Below are positions 55,432 to 61,980 of a stretch of DNA of 64,000 nucleotides, in pieces (the stretch's first letter is position 1; each line of letters begins with the position of its first letter). Origin of the DNA: ELB16-189 sp018266435. GTDB lineage: Bacteria > Bacteroidota > Bacteroidia > Cytophagales > Cyclobacteriaceae. The stretch spans positions 620,001-684,000 of the forward strand of contig CP126125.1 of the NCBI GenBank assembly GCA_030123525.1. Direction: 5' to 3'. The notes under the pieces are model-generated. The model did no database searches, was not told the DNA's origin, and worked only from the letters and a program-made list of their open reading frames with translations. Position numbers and translations under genes: made by a program.

Positions 55432-56568
55432 ATGATGACAAATAATTTAGCGCTAAACCCTTCAAATGTCCCCTCTAACTTTGCTATAACAACCAATAAG
55501 ATGCCGCTTTCAGAAGTGTTTGCGAGGAGAGAACTTCGCCTCATAAACGAATATAGATTATTTGTTGCACACTATAATTCAATCCCTAACGCTATTCATG
55601 AAAATAATATTGATTGTGAGAAAGCAATCAGTTGGTTTCTCGAAAATTGGAAATCAGAAATAAAGGACACTCATTATATCAAGCGATATTTTAACAATAA
55701 AAGAAAAGCAGAAATAAATGACCTTTTTTATTTTCTATACGAAGATTTAATGATTGACTTTGACACAAATCAATCAATGGTCCGTTTTCTTTTTCGCGAG
55801 ACCGAGCTATCCAAAGTCGAAGCTATTAAAAAGGCTATTTGCAAATTCAAGGCTAAGAAGCGAAGAGTGCCAAACATATCATTGCTTGTAAACGGAGCCG
55901 ATGGGTTGGTAAAAAAGACAATGGATATTAACAGGCCTAAATTAAAAATTGAAGACAACTACAACGATGATTTCAAAGAAATACACCAAACCATTTTTAA
56001 AAGACTTTCACGTAAAAATGACAAAGGCTTGGTTTTGCTCCATGGGAAACCAGGAACAGGAAAAACTTCATACATCCGCTATTTAATTTCCTCTGTGAAA
56101 AAGAATGTATTTTTTTTACCACCCAATATGGCAAGTGCCATTACGAATCCAGAACTCATTTCTATTCTCATAGACAACGCAAACTCAGTTTTTGTAATTG
56201 AAGACGCTGAAAACGTTATCGTTGACAGAGAGAATGTTGGCAGCTCTCCGGTTTCTGCGTTGTTGAATATTTCAGACGGATTAATTGCTGATTGTTTAAA
56301 TATCCAAATAATATGTTCTTTCAACACGGACATTTCCAAAATTGATAATGCTCTGATGCGAAAAGGTCGGTTGATAGCAAAGTATGAATTTAAAGAATTG
56401 GAGACGCATAAAGCCCAGCAGTTATCAAACAAACTTGGCTTTACTACACAAATTGATCAACCGATGACGCTGACTTCAATTTACAACCAGGATGAAAAGA
56501 GTTTTCTACAAAAAGAAAAACGTAATCCAATAGGGTTTAGAAAGTATGATGAAGTCAGTGTCAATTAA
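55432..56568 (+). CDS. AAA-family ATPase, first gene of an accessory cluster
   Basis: A 378-residue soluble ATPase. The N-terminal half (to about 190) is helical and unrecognised. The AAA module has Walker A HGKPGTGKTSY (205-212), Walker B VFVIEDAENVI (near 253) and a sensor/arginine region (ALMRKGRLIAKYEF), the pattern of classic AAA proteins of the Bcs1/ATAD type. No membrane helix is present. It lies 9 bp before the phosphoesterase start. The pairing with nucleases downstream hints at a defence role, which is inference. Confidence 0.85.
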   Translation: MMTNNLALNPSNVPSNFAITTNKMPLSEVFARRELRLINEYRLFVAHYNSIPNAIHENNIDCEKAISWFLENWKSEIKDTHYIKRYFNNKRKAEINDLFYFLYEDLMIDFDTNQSMVRFLFRETELSKVEAIKKAICKFKAKKRRVPNISLLVNGADGLVKKTMDINRPKLKIEDNYNDDFKEIHQTIFKRLSRKNDKGLVLLHGKPGTGKTSYIRYLISSVKKNVFFLPPNMASAITNPELISILIDNANSVFVIEDAENVIVDRENVGSSPVSALLNISDGLIADCLNIQIICSFNTDISKIDNALMRKGRLIAKYEFKELETHKAQQLSNKLGFTTQIDQPMTLTSIYNQDEKSFLQKEKRNPIGFRKYDEVSVN

Positions 56569-56577
56569 TATTCCCTA

Positions 56578-57171
56578 ATGCGAATTTTACATATCTCCGA
56601 CACGCACGGCAAGCATTACTCATTGAGAAACTTACCACAAGCCGATGTTATTGTTCATTCGGGCGATGTCTCGTTTTCAGATACGGAAAATGAAGTATTG
56701 GAATTTTTAAATTGGTTTTTCGGCTTGAATTATCAGTATAAAATTTTTGTAGCGGGCAACCACGATAATTGTCTGCATGGCGAACAAATTGAAAACTTAC
56801 CCGACAACTGCCATTATCTTTGTTATTCGGGAGTTGAAATTGAATGCGTGAAATTTTGGGGAGTTCCTCTATTTATTCCCGACCAACAAGAAGGACGAAT
56901 TGATCAACTCGTGAAACAAATTCCTGAAAGCACTGGTGTGTTAATTTCTCACAGCCCGCCTTATGGAATTCTGGATTTTGAAAATGAAATCAATCAAGGT
57001 AGCATTGATTTGCTTCAAACGGTTCTTAAAATAAAACCTACATATCATTTATTCGGACACATACATGCGGCTTACGGTATTGAAAAATCCAATGATACCA
57101 TTTTTGTGAATGCTTCATTAGTGAATGAAACGAATGAGTTTGTGAATAAACCGGTATTGTTGGAGATTTAG
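56578..57171 (+). CDS. Small calcineurin-like metallophosphoesterase
   Basis: A 197-residue cytoplasmic phosphoesterase without signal peptide. All metal motifs are visible: ILHISDTHG (D-x-H), VHSGDVSF, VAGNHDN, LISHSPP and LFGHIHA. The small size and the HSPP motif match MPPED1/YkuE-like phosphoesterases that cleave cyclic or diester bonds. It is sandwiched between the ATPase and nuclease-like genes, 9 bp and 23 bp away. It could act on a nucleotide signal or nucleic-acid end, but the substrate is unknown. Confidence 0.9.
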   Translation: MRILHISDTHGKHYSLRNLPQADVIVHSGDVSFSDTENEVLEFLNWFFGLNYQYKIFVAGNHDNCLHGEQIENLPDNCHYLCYSGVEIECVKFWGVPLFIPDQQEGRIDQLVKQIPESTGVLISHSPPYGILDFENEINQGSIDLLQTVLKIKPTYHLFGHIHAAYGIEKSNDTIFVNASLVNETNEFVNKPVLLEI

Positions 57172-57194
57172 AGATTGAAAATCGATAGAACTAA

Positions 57195-58004
57195 ATGAAT
57201 GACACGATGAAGTTTGATACATTAAATCAAAACGCAAAGATCTTTACAGAAATTAAAACTCAGCCCAAATGGTGGAAACTTTTTTGCGATGACAAGGAAT
57301 TATACATTGATATTCGGAAAGATAACTACATCAATGTTTACTACTATGGGGGCTCTTTGGCTAAAATTGAATATAAAAAAGAATTTGTTGCAAGCATTAA
57401 CAAGAAATATTCAGTAAATAAAAAAGACGTACTGGATTTAAACACATTAACAGAAGAAGGAATAGCTGAAATAAAGACCAACATCAAAAAAGAGTATTCA
57501 GAGAAAAATAAAAAGGTTGAAAACCCCTCTGAAAAAAAAATTCAAGGAAAAATAATACTAGAAAATCGCGACAAATACATTGATTCAGAATTTGCTTTTA
57601 ATAAAGACAAAGAGATTCCAAATTTGAGAATTGATTTGGTTGAGTTACATAACAATGTTTTGTCATTCGTAGAATTAAAGGGCATTACAGATAATCGTTT
57701 AGTAAACGATGAAGACCGGAGTGTTGATTTTCCTGAAATCATAGGACAAATGAAAAAGTATCAGAAGTTTACCAATAAATACGAAAATGAAATTATTGAA
57801 TACTATCAAAAACTTATTCAACTGAAAAATGATTTAGGGTTAAAAAATCATAATGCGAATTTCACGCTGAATAAAATACCGAAACTACTAATAGTAAACA
57901 CATACCAAAAAACAACGAGACGAAGAGAAGAACGAATAAACTCATTAAAAAAATTATTGCAGGCAAAAGAGATTGATTTTTATATAGTGAAATATCAAAA
58001 TTAA
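57195..58004 (+). CDS. Putative PD-(D/E)XK nuclease-fold protein
   Basis: A 269-residue protein. The C-terminal half holds a nuclease-like core: RIDLVE (Asp147), then 12 residues later SFVELKG (Glu160-x-Lys162), followed by a helix with Gln (IIGQMKKYQKF). This is the D-ExK-Q order of PD-(D/E)XK enzymes. The N-terminal part (QPKWWKLFCDDKELYIDIRK) is an unrecognised beta-rich domain. The stop codon immediately precedes the next start, so the two nuclease-like proteins are co-translated. Confidence 0.68.
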   Translation: MNDTMKFDTLNQNAKIFTEIKTQPKWWKLFCDDKELYIDIRKDNYINVYYYGGSLAKIEYKKEFVASINKKYSVNKKDVLDLNTLTEEGIAEIKTNIKKEYSEKNKKVENPSEKKIQGKIILENRDKYIDSEFAFNKDKEIPNLRIDLVELHNNVLSFVELKGITDNRLVNDEDRSVDFPEIIGQMKKYQKFTNKYENEIIEYYQKLIQLKNDLGLKNHNANFTLNKIPKLLIVNTYQKTTRRREERINSLKKLLQAKEIDFYIVKYQN

Positions 58005-58718
58005 ATGAAATACAAAACCTACTTACGCAACCATGTTGTTCTTCCAGGCAGTGAAAAACCACTACATACTTTTTTGAATTCCATACTTGTGGATGGCAAT
58101 GGAAAAGAGAAAAAGCACAAATTAGAACATGCTTTCAGTCCAAACAGTGAAGATGCACTCACTTGGTCTTGTTTTGATGTACTAAGACACCAACCACAAG
58201 AAAGAATTATTCAGGCGTTGAGCGAGATAATGGAAGATGCTTTTGAAGGCAAAGCAAATTTCTCATTTGAAGATGAAAAAAATATCAAAATCCACATTGG
58301 TAAGAATTATCATGCAAGTACTCTGAATGAAAATACTGAATTGGACGCAAGCATAGAAACAGATGACAAACTGATTTTTATCGAAGCAAAGTTGTATAGT
58401 AAAATCAGTTTACCTGACGAGGATAAGCCATACGACCAGCTGATTAAAAAACTTCGCGTAGGCCTTGATGTAGCAAACCGTGAAAGCAAAAAATTCTATT
58501 TCATATTTTTAGATATTGCCCCAATAGATTACACGTTAAAATTTGGAGAGAAAGCTGTTAATGCTGAGTATTTCAAAAAATACACAGAAAATAGCAATAC
58601 ACTTTCCGACAAGTTGATTGCAAATTCTTATCAAAGTCTTGAAGACGTTTCACAAAATATGGGTTGGCTAACTTGGGCATGCCTTTTCAAAACAGTGTTA
58701 AGAGCAACGATAAAATAA
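58005..58718 (+). CDS. Putative PD-(D/E)XK nuclease, restriction-endonuclease-like
   Basis: A 237-residue protein. The catalytic pattern is NTELDASIE (Asp114), then LIFIEAKLYS (Glu127-x-Lys129), with Gln in the following helix (YDQLIKKLRVGLDVA). The N-terminal helix-rich region (SEDALTWSCFDVLRHQPQERI) is like that of some type II-like restriction proteins of Bacteroidota. No methyltransferase is beside it, so it is not a plain restriction-modification pair. The gene is adjacent to the other nuclease-like gene and ends 14 bp before the likely WYL start. Confidence 0.7.
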   Translation: MKYKTYLRNHVVLPGSEKPLHTFLNSILVDGNGKEKKHKLEHAFSPNSEDALTWSCFDVLRHQPQERIIQALSEIMEDAFEGKANFSFEDEKNIKIHIGKNYHASTLNENTELDASIETDDKLIFIEAKLYSKISLPDEDKPYDQLIKKLRVGLDVANRESKKFYFIFLDIAPIDYTLKFGEKAVNAEYFKKYTENSNTLSDKLIANSYQSLEDVSQNMGWLTWACLFKTVLRATIK

Positions 58719-58732
58719 AAGTCCTTCAGCAA

Positions 58733-59632
58733 ATGTCAAAAAAAGCATACTTACTTCGCTACCTGAATGTGATAAAACGGCTTCAACAAAGTCCTGCCAC
58801 CCTTAAAGAAATCAACGACTATTTAGATATACAATTTGAATACGCGGATGAGGTTATCAGTTTTTCAATACGCACCTTTCAACGCGATAAAAAAGAGATA
58901 AAAGAACTTTTTGGTAAAGACATTCAGTATGACAAAAAAGCAAAATCATACTTTATTGCAGACGATAATAATTCTGCAACCGACAGAATGTTGGAAGCAT
59001 TTGAAATGTTCAACGCGCTAAATCTTTCAGACGACCTTGCTCATCTTGTTCATTTTGAAAAAAGGAAACCACAAGGAACACATCATTTTCACGGGTTGTT
59101 ACATTGTATCAAAAATCATTTCGTTATAAAATTTCCTTATCATAAATACGATGACGACATAATTGTAAAGCGAGAAGTTGAACCATACGCACTCAAGGAA
59201 TTTAAAGGACGTTGGTATTTAATAGCCAAAGACCAAAACGATAGGCTTATAAAAACATTTGGCTTAGACAGAATTCAGGAATTGAATATCACAAAAAAGA
59301 AATTCGTGCAACCTGAGAAATTTAATGCAAACGATATTTACAAAGACTATTTCGGGATAGTAAGTTCATCGGAAAATAAGGCGGAGGAAATCATTTTATC
59401 GTTTGACAATTTTAACGGAAAGTATATCAAATCTTTTCCATTACACGAATCACAACAAATCCTTGTGGACAACGAGAGTGAAACAAGAATAAAACTATTT
59501 CTCCATACAACATCTGATTTTGAAATGGAATTGTTGGCACAAGGCGAGAGGGTGAAGATTATTTCACCTGACAGTTTAAGAAAACGAATGAGAGAAATTT
59601 ATAAAAACGCGTTGGACAAAAATAGAGATTGA
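58733..59632 (+). CDS. WYL-domain transcriptional regulator (first copy)
   Basis: A 299-residue regulator. The start at 58733 (MSKKAYLLRYLNVIKRL) gives the normal N-terminus. A winged helix-turn-helix (about 5-70, SFSIRTFQRDKKEIKELFG) is followed by a WYL domain (FKGRWYLIAKDQ, IKTFGLDRIQEL) and a WCX C-terminal domain. Regulators of this BrxR/CapW-like build repress defence genes and sense nucleic acids or nucleotides. It is the last gene of the AAA, phosphoesterase and nuclease cluster. I found no clear inverted repeat near the cluster start. Confidence 0.88.
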   Translation: MSKKAYLLRYLNVIKRLQQSPATLKEINDYLDIQFEYADEVISFSIRTFQRDKKEIKELFGKDIQYDKKAKSYFIADDNNSATDRMLEAFEMFNALNLSDDLAHLVHFEKRKPQGTHHFHGLLHCIKNHFVIKFPYHKYDDDIIVKREVEPYALKEFKGRWYLIAKDQNDRLIKTFGLDRIQELNITKKKFVQPEKFNANDIYKDYFGIVSSSENKAEEIILSFDNFNGKYIKSFPLHESQQILVDNESETRIKLFLHTTSDFEMELLAQGERVKIISPDSLRKRMREIYKNALDKNRD

Positions 59633-59777
59633 GTTTCATTAACCGAACACCATTAGCTAGCTCAAAGCGCGCTGACGATTCTGCCATAAACACAGGTACG
59701 TTGGTTGCAACTCTTCGGATAGATTTATTAATGATGAACACAATTAATTACTTTAGTTTATTGAATTAAGCGAATCG

Positions 59778-60515
59778 ATGACCAATAAACCTACGATAAT
59801 TGGAATTGATCCAGCACCAGCAAAAGGATCAACCATTTTTGATGGTATAAAGTGCTATCCCTCGATGAACCCGGACGAAGTAATAAAGTTCATTGAAGAA
59901 TTAGAACCACCTGTTTTGATCTGCTGGGATGCGCCACTGACTGGCCCTGGTGAGTTAAAAGACGGAATGTTTACCGACAGACCGATCGAAAAGTACTTTA
60001 GAAGAATGCTCCGACAGGAGCCAGACAAGCAAAAAGTGGGAGGTATTTCAGTACAAGGTTATGCTGGCTGTACACATTGGACTGTTTCAAAATATATTTT
60101 TGGATTACCAAGAATTTCCAGACTTGAGATCGATGAGGAAAATCTTCCTTTCAAATTGGCTACGAGTAGGGATTCGATAAAAAAGCATATCATAGAGGTT
60201 CATCCCGCAATGGCAATATATCTATGGCTAGAAAACGTTCCTGTTTACAAAAGGAAACCAAATGTGGCTAAAGATTTATTTGGGCAGTTAAAGGATAAGG
60301 GAATTTTTGCGCCAACAATGCCATTCGAGATTAAAGATGATGATCAGCTAGATGCACTAGTTGCTTATAGTCTCGGCCGGAGATGGATTGATAATGCAGG
60401 TGTCTCATTGATCGGAGATAAGAAAAACGGACAGCTGTTGTTGCCAGATAGCCAAAAAATTTCTCAGGAGGATTTTAGGGAATTTCTATTGAAAAAGAAA
60501 AAAGAAGAGTGTTAG
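59778..60515 (+). CDS. DUF429 family protein (predicted RNase H-like nuclease fold)
   Basis: A 245-residue protein. The pattern TIIGIDPAPAKGS (Asp11), LICWDAPLTGP (Asp51), IIEVHPAMAIYLWL and DDQLDALVAYSLGRRW is that of DUF429, a clade predicted to have an RNase H-like fold. The four acidic positions that would bind metal are kept. Its target is unknown. It stands between two WYL-linked clusters with 145 bp of non-coding sequence in front, and converges with the UVR-like gene. Confidence 0.8.
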   Translation: MTNKPTIIGIDPAPAKGSTIFDGIKCYPSMNPDEVIKFIEELEPPVLICWDAPLTGPGELKDGMFTDRPIEKYFRRMLRQEPDKQKVGGISVQGYAGCTHWTVSKYIFGLPRISRLEIDEENLPFKLATSRDSIKKHIIEVHPAMAIYLWLENVPVYKRKPNVAKDLFGQLKDKGIFAPTMPFEIKDDDQLDALVAYSLGRRWIDNAGVSLIGDKKNGQLLLPDSQKISQEDFREFLLKKKKEEC

Positions 60516-60533
60516 AGCTTACCTATTTACTAT

Positions 60534-60932
60534 TTATTTGATTCCTGACCCAAGGAGTGATGTCAATAAAAATATTCTCCCATTTTTACAGAAAAATTGA
60601 TCAAACTTATTCGCGCCAATTACTTGGATTCTAGATAGGACATATTCCCTTTGCTGATCAAATATTGTAGCTAACTGTTCATAATCTGAATTCTGAATGG
60701 CTATTTCTTTTAAGAGCATGAGTTTTCTTAACTCGGGCAATGGACCCAACAACTGTTCATAGCTATCAACAGAATCAAGCGGAACAATTTCAAAGATTTC
60801 CGCTGCTTGAGTTTTGAAATCATTATACAATTTTTTGATTCGGTGGATCCGGTAAGGTTTTCCTTGATCGACTGCTTTCTCGTACAATCGATGCATCGCG
60901 TTTAGCATTGAAGTCATTTCTACACAACTCAT
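60534..60932 (-). CDS. Hypothetical protein with a UVR-like motif, divergent from the WYL gene
   Basis: A 132-residue, wholly helical, soluble protein. The segment LLLKEIAIQNSDYEQLATIF follows the spacing of the UVR motif found in UvrB/UvrC and in ClpC/McsA-type chaperone partners. The match is by eye. The C-terminus (FFCKNGRIFLLTSLLGSG) is hydrophobic. Its start is 40 bp from the inverted repeat at 60972, which also lies before the WYL gene, so the site may control both directions. An adaptor role for the AAA-M41 protein is a speculation. Confidence 0.55.
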   Translation of the reverse strand: MSCVEMTSMLNAMHRLYEKAVDQGKPYRIHRIKKLYNDFKTQAAEIFEIVPLDSVDSYEQLLGPLPELRKLMLLKEIAIQNSDYEQLATIFDQQREYVLSRIQVIGANKFDQFFCKNGRIFLLTSLLGSGIK

Positions 60933-60971
60933 GATTATTTTTTATTGTCCTGCAAAATAATTTAGGCTATC

Positions 60972-60986
60972 CGACATATCTTGTCG
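60972..60986. promoter_or_regulatory. Inverted repeat CGACA-N5-TGTCG (putative WYL operator 1)
   Basis: CGACA, TATCT, TGTCG. It ends 17 bases before the WYL start codon and has an almost identical partner at 61923-61937. It lies between divergent genes, in the expected place of an autoregulatory operator. Confidence 0.65.
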
Positions 60987-61003
60987 TACCAAACGAATTA
61001 ACT

Positions 61004-61897
61004 ATGGCAAACTATAAAGGTTTGAGACGCTATTATCTGATCATAGAAAAGCTACAGGAGGGCAAAAACACCTCTTTCAAATCCATCGCAAAACATTTGA
61101 GCGCGAATGACATTGAAATTTCTGAGCGAACTTTACAACGCGATATCGCCCAAATCCGGGCTGACTTTGGTGTTGACATTATTTACGACAAGTCCTCTAA
61201 CGGTTACAGCATCGATGAGACTTCCAGTACTAACCTCCCAAGCTTTTACCGCTTTCTTGAACTAACACTTACGACAGAGCTGTTGCGAGAGCAACTTAAA
61301 GAGAAACACACCTTGTTAAATCATATTCAATTTGAGCCCATTGAATCTTTAAAGGGACATGAGAATTTGAAATTGATCCTCGATGCCATTCTTTTAAAGC
61401 GATGGATTAAATTTCAGTACACCCGCTTTGATGAAGGTATCACCAAAACGCATGAAGCAATCCCCTGTTTGTTAAAGCGGTATCAAAATCGCTGGTATTT
61501 AATTGCAAAAGTTAAATCTGGAAGAGAAGTAACGTACGGTATTGACCGAATGAGTGGTCTGAAAAAAATGACTGCTGTTTTTAAAGAACAGGATTTGGTT
61601 TTCCCAGAGGGATTAAACTCTGTGGTCGGCTTAAATTATACTGGCGAGCCTGTTCGCGTTGTTCTGGAGGCGGATGAGTTACAAGCAAAGTATCTCCTTT
61701 CCTTGCCGCTTCATCATTCTCAAAAAGTCTTAAGTAGTTCCAAAAAAACCATCCGGTTTGAATATTTGCTCATACCGAATTTTGAGTTGATGCAAGCTAT
61801 TCTTAAGCTTGGTGATCAAGTAAAAGTAATTGAGCCAAAGGAGCTTAAGGATGAGATTGTTGCTGCCCTTAAAAGAACTCTTCAAATGTATCGTTAA
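61004..61897 (+). CDS. WYL-domain transcriptional regulator (second copy), probable autorepressor
   Basis: A 297-residue regulator with the same plan as the copy at 58733: winged helix-turn-helix (about 5-70, ISERTLQRDIAQIRADFG), WYL domain (RYQNRWYLIAKVKSG, VTYGIDRMSGL) and WCX domain. A matched inverted repeat is found both before this gene and before the AAA-M41 gene 83 bp downstream. It is therefore most likely an autoregulator that also controls the protease. The pair looks like one module. The effector is unknown; WYL domains elsewhere bind nucleic acid or nucleotides. Confidence 0.9.
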   Translation: MANYKGLRRYYLIIEKLQEGKNTSFKSIAKHLSANDIEISERTLQRDIAQIRADFGVDIIYDKSSNGYSIDETSSTNLPSFYRFLELTLTTELLREQLKEKHTLLNHIQFEPIESLKGHENLKLILDAILLKRWIKFQYTRFDEGITKTHEAIPCLLKRYQNRWYLIAKVKSGREVTYGIDRMSGLKKMTAVFKEQDLVFPEGLNSVVGLNYTGEPVRVVLEADELQAKYLLSLPLHHSQKVLSSSKKTIRFEYLLIPNFELMQAILKLGDQVKVIEPKELKDEIVAALKRTLQMYR

Positions 61898-61921
61898 GAA
61901 TCTTTTCAGTACATGCCTACA

Positions 61922-61938
61922 ACGACATCAATTGTCGT
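61922..61938. promoter_or_regulatory. Inverted repeat ACGACA-N5-TGTCGT (putative WYL operator 2)
   Basis: ACGACA, TCAAT, TGTCGT. The core is the same as operator 1 with the same 5-base spacer but a different spacer sequence, which suggests a selected protein-binding site. It lies 42 bases before the AAA-M41 start codon. Confidence 0.7.
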
Positions 61939-61980
61939 AGTGATGGCTACATCTTTGCTGCACAATCAAACGAAGAAGCT

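Noticed and set aside
59559..59741. Minus-strand frame containing MAESSARFELANGVRLMK, over a GC-richer patch near 59650
   Set aside because: The peptide looks like translations often made from non-coding DNA. It overlaps the end of the WYL gene antisense, and the patch could not be folded as a tRNA.
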